This document shows, in pieces, positions 1-6,617 of a stretch of 38,734 bases of DNA (position 1 is the stretch's first letter; each line of letters opens with the position of its first letter). The stretch covers positions 1-38,734 of the forward strand of contig NZ_WWIR01000678.1 of the NCBI RefSeq assembly GCF_009863025.1, given 5' to 3'. This DNA comes from Streptomyces sp. SID4985 (GTDB taxonomy: Bacteria; Actinomycetota; Actinomycetes; Streptomycetales; Streptomycetaceae). The notes under the pieces were generated by a model. The model worked only from the letters and a program-made list of their open reading frames with translations, was not told where the DNA came from and did no database searches. Position numbers and translations under genes: made by a program.

Positions 1-1
1 G

Positions 2-439
2 GCCGAGCCGAGCCCGTCGGGCCCGGCCGCTTCCGCCGCCCCCGCGGCGACCCCGCAGATCCAGCTGCTCCCGGCCTCGGCCGAGGGGGCGCTCGACGCC
101 GCCGAGGAGGCGCTGGACCTGCTGCTCGACTCGGGCCGTTCCCCGGGTGAGGTGCTGGTGATCACCACCGGCGCCCAGCACCCGTGGACCGAGCACGAAC
201 TGTCCTTCGGTGAGGCGTCCTACTGGGCGCAGCACGACGCGGGCGACGACGTGTTCTACACGGACGCGACCTTCGCCGCCCGCGCCGCCGACCGTCCCGT
301 GGTCGTCGTGGCGGTCAACGGTGGCAGCGCCGAAACCGCCACCACCGCCCTCTCCGCGGCCCACTCCCGGGCCGGAGCCCTGCTGATCGTCTGCGGCGAC
401 CCGCAGACGATCAACTCGGTCCTGGGCGCCGGGGTCTGA
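2..439 (+). CDS. C-terminal fragment of an unidentified protein
   Basis: The reading frame is open from the left edge and stops at 437-439, so only about 145 C-terminal residues are visible and the start lies outside the window. The fragment opens with an Ala/Pro/Ser-rich stretch, followed by an acidic helix-like segment (EGALDAAEEALDLLLDSG) and then alternating hydrophobic strands (EVLVITTG, RPVVVVAVNG, GALLIVCGDP). This looks like the end of an alpha/beta nucleotide-binding fold. The last block (VVVVAVNG, LLIVCGDPQ) could be the terminal part of a helicase or AAA-type ATPase, but no Walker motif is in view and I do not recognise the family. It converges with the gene at 663-1283. Confidence 0.75.
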   Translation, partial: AEPSPSGPAASAAPAATPQIQLLPASAEGALDAAEEALDLLLDSGRSPGEVLVITTGAQHPWTEHELSFGEASYWAQHDAGDDVFYTDATFAARAADRPVVVVAVNGGSAETATTALSAAHSRAGALLIVCGDPQTINSVLGAGV

Positions 440-511
440 CCCCGAGCGGCACGGTCCACCGGTCGCTCCGGTGATGTCCGCGCCGTCGTACGGTCCCTGC
501 CGTGCCCGGAG

Positions 512-559
512 CGCCGTCCGGTGGCCGTCCCCGTCACAGGGGCCGGCCACCGGACGGCG
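512..559. terminator. Strong hairpin, likely bidirectional terminator
   Basis: A perfect 15-bp inverted repeat (512-526 with 545-559) encloses an 18-nt loop. It lies between the convergent genes ending at 439 and 663. There is no T-run, as is usual for Streptomyces terminators. The rest of 440-662 holds a direct repeat of about 15 nt (GTTCATGGTGCGTGA, near 568 and 586) and a second, smaller hairpin at 608-630. Confidence 0.6.
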
Positions 560-607
560 ATTCGCCGTTCATGGTGCGTGAGCGTTCATGGTGCGTGAAG
601 TCGTTCC

Positions 608-630
608 GGCGGCGGCGCTGTGCCGCCGCC
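608..630. terminator. GC-rich hairpin, possible minus-strand terminator
   Basis: GGCGGCGGC (608-616) and GCCGCCGCC (622-630) form a 9-bp stem around a 5-nt loop. It sits just past the stop of the minus-strand gene at 663. On a GGC-repeat background this could be chance. Confidence 0.3.
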
Positions 631-662
631 GTTTCGCGGGCGTACGTGCCGTGAACCCCGGA

Positions 663-1283
663 TCAGCGGGCCGCCGCCCGGCGCAGCACCTCGGAGACCG
701 GGCCGCCGGTGCGCGGTGCCAGGGGCGGGACCTCCGACAGGGCGAACGGCTCCGGCGCCGAATGGGCATGGGGACTACGGCCCCCGCGTCCCTCTCCGAG
801 CACCTGCCAGCCCTCCTGGGTGAGCGTGATGTAGGCACCGCAGCGCAATCCGTGCAGCGTGCACGCGTCGCGCAGCCCCCACATCCAGGCGCCGTCCTCC
901 TCCGTCCAACGCGCTTCGCCCTCGCGGCAGTAGAGCAGCACGGCGGTGCGCACCGGAGTGCGGCGGCGCAGGTCGTGCGGGATGATCCGGCGCAACTGGT
1001 CGAGCAGCGCGTTGCGGAACATCCAGCCGTCGGCCGGGGCGGAGCGCCTGGTGAACGAGGCGCTGGCACACAGCCGTTCGTCGGAGTCGAGCACGGCCAC
1101 GACGGCCGTGGACGGTCTGGGGCGATGGCGGACGTGCAGCCCGCCCACGACCTCGCGCGGGTTGCGCAGCAGCGGGATTCCGGCGGCTGCCCACTCGGCG
1201 GGTTCGAGCAGACGGCTGGCGGAAGCGGCGGTCACGGACGTCGACAACGAGGCCGCCGAGGACGAGGCGAATCCGAAGGTCAC
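663..1283 (-). CDS. Conserved hypothetical protein next to recQ
   Basis: 206 residues from a GTG at 1283, chosen because a strong ribosome-binding site (GGGAGG) lies just upstream. Longer in-frame extensions lose the coding look. The centre is the most protein-like part: a strand (AVVAVLDSDERL), a charged helix with FRNALLDQLRRIIP, and a Trp-rich segment (GAWMWGLRDACTLHGLRC) followed by a C-terminal tail rich in Ser, Pro and His. No signal peptide, membrane helix or catalytic signature is visible, and I cannot name its family. It is divergent from recQ across a 333-base gap and could share regulation with it, but there is no direct evidence for a role in DNA repair. Confidence 0.7.
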   Translation of the reverse strand: MTFGFASSSAASLSTSVTAASASRLLEPAEWAAAGIPLLRNPREVVGGLHVRHRPRPSTAVVAVLDSDERLCASASFTRRSAPADGWMFRNALLDQLRRIIPHDLRRRTPVRTAVLLYCREGEARWTEEDGAWMWGLRDACTLHGLRCGAYITLTQEGWQVLGEGRGGRSPHAHSAPEPFALSEVPPLAPRTGGPVSEVLRRAAAR

Positions 1284-1444
1284 GTTCCTCCCTTCGGCTA
1301 CGCGCCCACACTGCGGGCGAGGTCGGATTCGGGGGAGCGCGCACCGCAGTAAAGCCCAGCCGGAACACGGGCGAGCCGTGCGGGGAGCGGACTTCAATTC
1401 TTCCTGTCGAACTTGGATGCGGCAACGAGCAATTGGGGCCGCCG

Positions 1445-1473
1445 ACGGTTATCTGGTGGTGCGTTACTTATAT
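1445..1473 (+). promoter_or_regulatory. Possible recQ promoter in the 1284-1616 gap
   Basis: The 333-base divergent gap before recQ has one clearly AT-richer patch, TTACTTATAT (1464-1473). TTATAT (1468-1473) could serve as a -10 box, with a poor -35 near 1445. This would give a leader of about 135 nt. No other gene or repeat is seen in the gap. Confidence 0.25.
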
Positions 1474-1616
1474 CCCTACCCCCGGCGACCACCGACGACG
1501 CCTCGGGCGACCGTTTCGCGCCCTTTCCGCGCCCCGGCGCCGACGCCCGCGTGCGAGGGGGTGTGTCACGCCGTCCGGATTCGCCGAATGTCAGTGCCAT
1601 CGGGTTGCATGGAGGC

Positions 1617-3767
1617 ATGGACGATCTCACGCTCCGCACCGAAGCCGATGCGGTCCTCGCCGAGCTGGTCGGCGCCCGGGAGGGCGCGGCGCGGCTGCGG
1701 GAGGACCAGTGGCAGGCCGTGGCCGCGCTGGTGGAGGAGCACCGGCGGGCACTGGTCGTACAGCGCACCGGATGGGGCAAGTCGGCGGTGTACTTCGTGG
1801 CCACCGCGTTGCTGCGCCGCCGCGGCGCCGGTCCCACCGTGATCGTCTCGCCACTGCTGGCACTCATGCGCAACCAGGTCGACGCGGCGGAGCGGGCCGG
1901 TATCCGCGCCCGCACCATCAACTCGGCCAACCCCGAGGAGTGGGACACCATCCATGAGGAGGTCGAACGCGGCGAGACCGACGTCCTCCTGGTGAGCCCC
2001 GAGCGCCTCAATTCCGTGGACTTCCGCGAGAACATGCTGCCCAAGCTCGCCGCCACGGCCGGTCTGCTGGTCGTGGACGAGGCGCACTGCATCTCCGACT
2101 GGGGGCACGACTTCCGGCCCGACTACCGACGGTTGCGCACCATGCTGGCCGAGCTGCCGGCGGACGTGCCCGTCCTCGCCACGACGGCGACCGCCAACGC
2201 GCGCGTGACGGCCGACGTGGCCGAGCAACTGGGCACCGGTGGTGCGGACGCCCTGGTGCTGCGAGGACCGCTGGACCGGGAGAGCCTGCGGCTCGGTGTC
2301 CTGAAGCTGCCGGACGCGGCGCACCGGCTGGCCTGGCTGGGGGAGCGGCTGGGCGACCTGCCGGGCTCCGGGATCATCTACACGCTGACGGTGGCGGCGG
2401 CCGAGGAGGTCGCGGCCTACCTGCGCCAGCGCGGCTACCCGGTGGCCTCCTACACGGGCAAGACCGAGAACGCCGACCGCCTGCAGGCCGAGGAGGACCT
2501 GCTGGCGAACCGGGTGAAGGCCCTGGTGGCGACCTCGGCCCTGGGTATGGGCTTCGACAAGCCCGACCTGGGCTTCGTGGTGCACCTGGGCTCGCCCTCG
2601 TCCCCGATCTCCTACTACCAGCAGGTGGGCCGCGCGGGCCGAGGCGTGGAGCACGCGGACGTGCTGCTCCTGCCCGGCCGCGAGGACGAGGCGATCTGGG
2701 CCTACTTCGCCTCGGTGGGCTTCCCTCCCGAGGAACAGGTACGGCGCACCCTGTCGGTGCTGGAGCAGGCGGGACGCCCCTTGTCCCTGCCCGCGCTGGA
2801 GCCGCTGGTGGAGCTACGGCGCTCCCGGCTGGAGACCATGCTGAAGGTCCTGGACGTGGACGGGGCGGTCAAGCGCGTGAAGGGCGGCTGGATCGCCACC
2901 GGCCAGCCGTGGGTCTACGACGCCGAGCGGTACGCGCGCGTGGCCCACCAGCGCGAGGCCGAACAGCAGGCCATGCGGGACTACGTGGCGACCACCGACT
3001 GCCGGATGGAGTTCCTGCAACGCCAGCTCGACGACGAGAAGGCCACCCCCTGCGGCCGCTGCGACACCTGCGCCGGGCCCTGGCTCGACCCCGCCGTCGC
3101 ACCCGACGCCCTGGCAGCGGCGCGGGGCGAACTGGAGCGCCCCGGTGTGGAGGTCGAGCCGCGCCGCATGTGGCCCACCGGCATGGCCGCGATCGGCGTC
3201 GACCTCAAGGGCCGCATCCCCGCAGGCCAACAAGCGGCCACCAGCCGCGCGCTCGGCAGACTCTCGGACATCGGCTGGGGCAACCGACTGCGCCCCCTGC
3301 TGTCGCCCCAGTCACCCGACGGCCCCGTCCCGGACGACGTGCTCTCCGCCGTCGTGACGGTGCTCGCCGACTGGGCCCGCTCACCCTCCGGCTGGGCGAG
3401 CGGTACGGCGGACGCGACGCCGCGCCCGGTCGGCGTGGTCGCGATGCCCTCCCGCACCCACCCCCACCTGGTCACCTCCCTCGCCGAAGGCGTCGCCCGC
3501 ATCGGCCGGCTCCCCCTCCTCGGCACCCTCACCCTCACCGACGACCACCCCACCCCCCGCAGCAACTCCGCCCAGCGCCTGCGCACCCTGGCCACGTCCC
3601 TGACCGTCCCGCCCGACCTCGCCTCTGCCCTGGCGGCCACCCCGGGCCCGGTCCTGCTCGTGGACGACTACACGGACTCGGGCTGGACCTTGGCGGTGGC
3701 GGCGCGGCTGCTGCGGCAGGCGGGGGCGGAGGGGGTTCTGCCGTTGGTGCTGGGGGTTGGTGGGTAG
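1617..3767 (+). CDS. recQ: RecQ-family DNA helicase with C-terminal phosphoribosyltransferase-like domain
   Basis: 716 residues from ATG 1617. Residues 25-60 carry the RecQ motif 0/I region (LREDQWQAV, then Walker A TGWGKS at 51-56). Motif II is DEAH near 153-156, directly followed by CISDWGHDFRPDY, diagnostic of RecQ. Helicase domain 2 contains ATSALGMGFDKPD and the QQVGRAGRG arginine-finger motif. A Cys cluster (CRMEF... then CGRCDTC) replaces the usual zinc site. After it, about 190 residues replace the normal RQC/HRDC end and finish in VLLVDDYTDSGWT (about 680-692), the PRPP-binding loop pattern of type I phosphoribosyltransferases. Known RecQ enzymes unwind DNA 3'-5' for recombination repair. 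What the extra domain does is unknown to me. The start is uncertain: GGAGG lies only 1 nt before the ATG, and longer in-frame starts exist. Confidence 0.93.
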   Translation: MDDLTLRTEADAVLAELVGAREGAARLREDQWQAVAALVEEHRRALVVQRTGWGKSAVYFVATALLRRRGAGPTVIVSPLLALMRNQVDAAERAGIRARTINSANPEEWDTIHEEVERGETDVLLVSPERLNSVDFRENMLPKLAATAGLLVVDEAHCISDWGHDFRPDYRRLRTMLAELPADVPVLATTATANARVTADVAEQLGTGGADALVLRGPLDRESLRLGVLKLPDAAHRLAWLGERLGDLPGSGIIYTLTVAAAEEVAAYLRQRGYPVASYTGKTENADRLQAEEDLLANRVKALVATSALGMGFDKPDLGFVVHLGSPSSPISYYQQVGRAGRGVEHADVLLLPGREDEAIWAYFASVGFPPEEQVRRTLSVLEQAGRPLSLPALEPLVELRRSRLETMLKVLDVDGAVKRVKGGWIATGQPWVYDAERYARVAHQREAEQQAMRDYVATTDCRMEFLQRQLDDEKATPCGRCDTCAGPWLDPAVAPDALAAARGELERPGVEVEPRRMWPTGMAAIGVDLKGRIPAGQQAATSRALGRLSDIGWGNRLRPLLSPQSPDGPVPDDVLSAVVTVLADWARSPSGWASGTADATPRPVGVVAMPSRTHPHLVTSLAEGVARIGRLPLLGTLTLTDDHPTPRSNSAQRLRTLATSLTVPPDLASALAATPGPVLLVDDYTDSGWTLAVAARLLRQAGAEGVLPLVLGVGG

Positions 3768-3852
3768 CCGCAGTGGCTTGCGGCTGCGGTGGCGGCCCGG
3801 GCGAGGCTGGGGCCGTCCGTCGGCCGACTTGTTGGCGTGTCCCTGATCCGAC

Positions 3853-3861
3853 TTATCCACA
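3853..3861 (+). other. Single DnaA-box-like 9-mer
   Basis: TTATCCACA, an exact match to the E. coli DnaA-box consensus, lies in the 134-base gap between recQ and the DUF4192 gene. It is isolated. Streptomyces boxes usually prefer TTGTCCACA, so this may be chance or overlap a promoter -10 (TTATCC) for the next gene. Confidence 0.25.
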
Positions 3862-3901
3862 GGTCCCAGCGGGATTTCGCGAACTGCGAGATCGTCAGCG
3901 C

Positions 3902-5542
3902 ATGACGAATCACAGCGAAACGGCCGGGCCGTTCGAGAACGGCGAGAACAGGGACTTTTCGGGAGTCGGATCGGAGGCGGGTACAGGGGCAGGGGCAGGG
4001 ACAGGGACAGGAAGCGGCGGCCCGGCGGAGGCGGCCTTCGGCGGGAGGGATGTGCATGACGCCCAGGTGACGCTGCGTACCCCGGCCGAGCTGGCCGACG
4101 CGCTGCCCTATCTGCTCGGGTATCGGCCCGAGGACAGCATGGTCCTGGTCGCGCTGCACGACACCGACGGGCCGGGCAGGTTCGGCGGCCGGGCCCGACT
4201 GGGGATTCCCGCGAGCGAGGACGACTGGGGTGCGGCGGCTCGGCAGCTGGCCAGGGGGCTGGTGCTGGGCAGCGAGCGACGCGGGGCGCGTGCGGAGCGG
4301 ATGGTCGCGTACGTCTGCCAGGAGCCACGAGCCGGTGAGTCCGGGCAGGACGTTATGCGGCGGCTTGGTCCCCTGGCCCAGCTGCTGCGCACCGAGTGCG
4401 GCAGCCTGGACGTCCCGGTCATCGAGGCGCTGTGTGTCTCGGACGGGCGCTTCTGGTCCTACGTGTGCCCGGTCGACGCCTGCTGTCCGGCCGAGGGCAC
4501 CGTGATGGGCCTGCCCGGGACGTCGGTACTGGCGGCGGCGGCCACCTACGCCGGGCTCCAGGTACGCGGCACGCTGCGGGAACTCCGCGCCAGGATGCTG
4601 CCCTGGGAGACCTCCGCGGCCCTGGAGCAGGAGGTCGCCCTGGACGCGGCGGGCCTGTCCCTGGTGCCCCGCATTCTGGAGGAGGCGAGCCGTGAGGAGG
4701 TGGCGGAGGAGACCCTGGACCTCGCGGAACGCATCATTCGCCGCTTCGCCGAAGCGCCCCCGGTGTCCGGAACGCACCCGGCGGACCTGCGCGACGACAC
4801 GTTGCTCGCGCACGACGAGGCGGCCGCGCTGATCCTCGGCCTCCAGGACCGCACGACGCGTGACCGGGCCGCCGCCTGGATGGAGGGTGACGAAGCGGGC
4901 CCCGCGCTGCGGCTCTGGCGAGCCGTGGCCCGCCGCTGCGTCGGCCCCTACCACGAGCATGCCGCCGCCCCACTGACGCTGGTCGGCTGGGTCGCCTGGT
5001 CCACCGGCGACGAACTGGAGGCGCGGGAGGCCCTGGCGATGGCCCTCGGCGCGGACCCCGACTACCTCTTCGCCCGCCTGCTGCACCAGGCATGCAACGA
5101 AGGGATCGACCCGGAGGCGGTCCGGCGCTGTCTGCGCGTGGAACGGGCGAACCGGCTGCGGGGGACGGCCCCGCAGGGAACCGCCGACACGGAGCCGGTC
5201 GCGGCTGCACCAGCGGCGCCGACTGACCCCGCGTCCACGTCCGCGTCCACGTCCGCTTCCTCTTCCTCTTCCTCTTCCGAGCCGGACGATCAGGCTCACC
5301 GCGACGACCCGGCCGAGGGTGCCGCCGCCGCGCCGCCCACGGCCCCCAACTCGCGCCGCCGACGCCGAGGTCGACCCTCCGGGCACACTGGCCCCGGCAG
5401 CACCGGCCCCACCCGTGCGGACGCCAGCCGCCGACGACCCCCGCACCAGCGTCGGGACGCCTCCTCCACCGCCCCCATCCGACCGGGAAACGCGAGGCGG
5501 GACGCCACCCGGACGTGCGCGACGGACAGGGAGAACAAGTGA
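3902..5542 (+). CDS. DUF4192 domain-containing protein
   Basis: 546 residues from ATG 3902. The N-terminus is low-complexity (Gly/Thr/Ala repeats, residues about 28-42). From about residue 55 comes the actinobacterial DUF4192 pattern: a LRTPAELADALPYLLGYRPEDSM-like opening, VVLVAL strand, YVC segments, a Cys-rich stretch (CPVDACCP), and a helical C-terminal half (WVAWSTGDELEAREALAMAL), resembling a degenerate TPR. The last 110 residues are disordered: a Ser run, then Arg/Pro-rich sequence with RRRRRGR. The biochemical role of DUF4192 is not established as far as I know. No good ribosome-binding site is visible, so the mRNA may start close to the ATG. Two hexanucleotide-like repeats lie inside the gene. 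Confidence 0.9.
   Translation: MTNHSETAGPFENGENRDFSGVGSEAGTGAGAGTGTGSGGPAEAAFGGRDVHDAQVTLRTPAELADALPYLLGYRPEDSMVLVALHDTDGPGRFGGRARLGIPASEDDWGAAARQLARGLVLGSERRGARAERMVAYVCQEPRAGESGQDVMRRLGPLAQLLRTECGSLDVPVIEALCVSDGRFWSYVCPVDACCPAEGTVMGLPGTSVLAAAATYAGLQVRGTLRELRARMLPWETSAALEQEVALDAAGLSLVPRILEEASREEVAEETLDLAERIIRRFAEAPPVSGTHPADLRDDTLLAHDEAAALILGLQDRTTRDRAAAWMEGDEAGPALRLWRAVARRCVGPYHEHAAAPLTLVGWVAWSTGDELEAREALAMALGADPDYLFARLLHQACNEGIDPEAVRRCLRVERANRLRGTAPQGTADTEPVAAAPAAPTDPASTSASTSASSSSSSSEPDDQAHRDDPAEGAAAAPPTAPNSRRRRRGRPSGHTGPGSTGPTRADASRRRPPHQRRDASSTAPIRPGNARRDATRTCATDRENK
3983..4012 (+). repeat. Imperfect 6-bp tandem repeat in the DUF4192 gene
   Basis: Five to six copies of (G/A)CAGG(G) run through 3983-4012 and encode alternating Gly-Ala/Gly-Thr. 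The 6-bp period keeps the frame when copy number changes. Confidence 0.7.
5231..5278 (+). repeat. TCCACG/TCCGCG and TCTTCC tandem repeats
   Basis: Two 12-bp copies (GCGTCCACGTCC) are followed by repeated TCTTCC units. They encode the Ser/Thr/Ala linker of the DUF4192 protein. Again the period is a multiple of three. Confidence 0.7.
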
Positions 5543-5640
5543 GCGCGGGACACGGCGCAGCCCCCGAGCCGACAAGGACCTCTGCCACCGCCCTCGCGAC
5601 GACAGCCGCCCACGTCCGCGACGACGACCGGAGAAGGGAG

Positions 5641-5674
5641 TGTTTATCGTCAAGGAGACGACTATGATCGCCTT
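5641..5674 (+). promoter_or_regulatory. Leaderless promoter with candidate operator for the Nudix gene
   Basis: TATGAT (5663-5668) ends 6 nt before ATG 5675, placing the predicted transcription start at or next to the start codon. A weak -35 may be TGTTTA (5641-5646). Between them lies the inverted repeat TCGTC-AAGGA-GACGA (5647-5661), well placed for a repressor, possibly the Nudix/NrtR protein itself. Confidence 0.5.
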
Positions 5675-6433
5675 ATGCCCTACGACCCGTCAGCGTTTCC
5701 GCCATTCGCCGTCACCGTGGACCTGGTCGTGCTGACCGTTCGCCGTCATGCCCTGTGCGCGCTGGCGGTACGGAGAGGCGAGCAGCCCTTCCAGGGGCGT
5801 TGGGCGCTGCCCGGTGGATTCGTGCGGGACGACGAGGACCTGTCCCAGGCGGCGGCGCGGGAACTGGCCGAGGAGACCGGACTCAAGGCCCACGACCCCG
5901 CCGTCCCGGCCCAGGACAACGGCGCACATCTGGAACAGCTCGCCACCTACGGCGACCCGAAGCGCGACCCGCGTATGCGAGTGGTCAGCGTGGCACACCT
6001 CGCTCTCGCCCCGGACCTCCCCGCGCCCCGCGCGGGCGGTGACGCGAGCAATGCCCGCTGGGCGCCGGTCGCGGAGCTGCTCCAGCAGGGCGGGTACGGC
6101 CGGGACGGCGAGCCCGTCGCACCGCTCGCCTTCGACCACGGCCAGATCCTCGCCGACGGGGTGGAGCGGGCCCGCTCGAAGATCGAGTACTCGTCACTGG
6201 CCACGGCGTTCTGCCCGCCCGAGTTCACGGTCGGAGAATTGCGCCGCGTCTACGAGGCGGTCTGGGGCGTGGCTCTCGACCCGCGCAACTTCCACCGCAA
6301 GGTCACTGGCACGCCGGGCTTCCTCGTCCCGACCGGAGGGACGACAACCCGCCAGGGCGGCAGGCCGGCTCAGCTCTTCCGGGCCGGTGGCGCGACCCTG
6401 CTCAACCCGCCGATGCTCCGCCCCGAGGTCTGA
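5675..6433 (+). CDS. Nudix-domain protein with C-terminal NrtR-like winged helix
   Basis: 252 residues. The N-terminal Nudix domain (about 10-150) contains a complete catalytic box at 48-70: G-x5-E-x7-RELAEETGL, with all metal-binding glutamates present. The C-terminal part (about 160-245: FTVGELRRVYEAVWG, then NFHRKVTG) has the winged-helix pattern of NrtR, a family that represses NAD or ADP-ribose-linked genes and senses ADP-ribose. Many NrtR proteins have lost hydrolase residues; this one keeps them, so it may both hydrolyse a nucleotide-sugar and bind DNA. Start: ATG 5675, supported by a -10 box 6 nt upstream rather than by a ribosome-binding site. An inverted repeat in the promoter suggests autoregulation. 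No NAD-biosynthesis gene is adjacent. Confidence 0.88.
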   Translation: MPYDPSAFPPFAVTVDLVVLTVRRHALCALAVRRGEQPFQGRWALPGGFVRDDEDLSQAAARELAEETGLKAHDPAVPAQDNGAHLEQLATYGDPKRDPRMRVVSVAHLALAPDLPAPRAGGDASNARWAPVAELLQQGGYGRDGEPVAPLAFDHGQILADGVERARSKIEYSSLATAFCPPEFTVGELRRVYEAVWGVALDPRNFHRKVTGTPGFLVPTGGTTTRQGGRPAQLFRAGGATLLNPPMLRPEV

Positions 6434-6498
6434 GCCGAGCGCCTCAGGGGTGCTCGGATCGCGGCCCTCCACGCGGGATCACGCGCAAGCCCGCGGAG

Positions 6499-6537
6499 TC
6501 GTGTGCCCAAGGGGCGGCCCCCGAACGGCGCACACGA
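6499..6537. terminator. Inverted repeat after the Nudix gene
   Basis: TCGTGTGC (6499-6506) pairs with GCACACGA (6530-6537), and the GC-rich interior can fold further (GGGGCGGCCCCC). It lies 65 nt past the Nudix stop and before the next promoter. It may be a terminator or an operator. Confidence 0.4.
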
Positions 6538-6604
6538 GTTGCGCGACCTCGCACGTCACGATAGAGCGAATCGGGTCATAGCCGAAAAAACGGACTTCGC
6601 GCGC

Positions 6605-6610
6605 TATCTT
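6605..6610 (+). promoter_or_regulatory. -10 box TATCTT for a leaderless ABC gene
   Basis: TATCTT ends 7 nt before GTG 6618. The upstream sequence is A-rich (GCCGAAAAAACGG, 6581-6593) and no clear -35 is visible. This spacing supports GTG 6618 over TTG 6609 as the start. Confidence 0.45.
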
Positions 6611-6617
6611 GCTTCGG

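Noticed and set aside
1413..1616. N-terminal extension of RecQ
   Set aside because: The extra residues are Arg/Pro-rich, unlike RecQ, and the likely promoter lies inside them.
3853..3861. Replication origin signal from a perfect DnaA box
   Set aside because: Only one box, with no cluster, no dnaA/dnaN genes and no AT-rich unwinding element.
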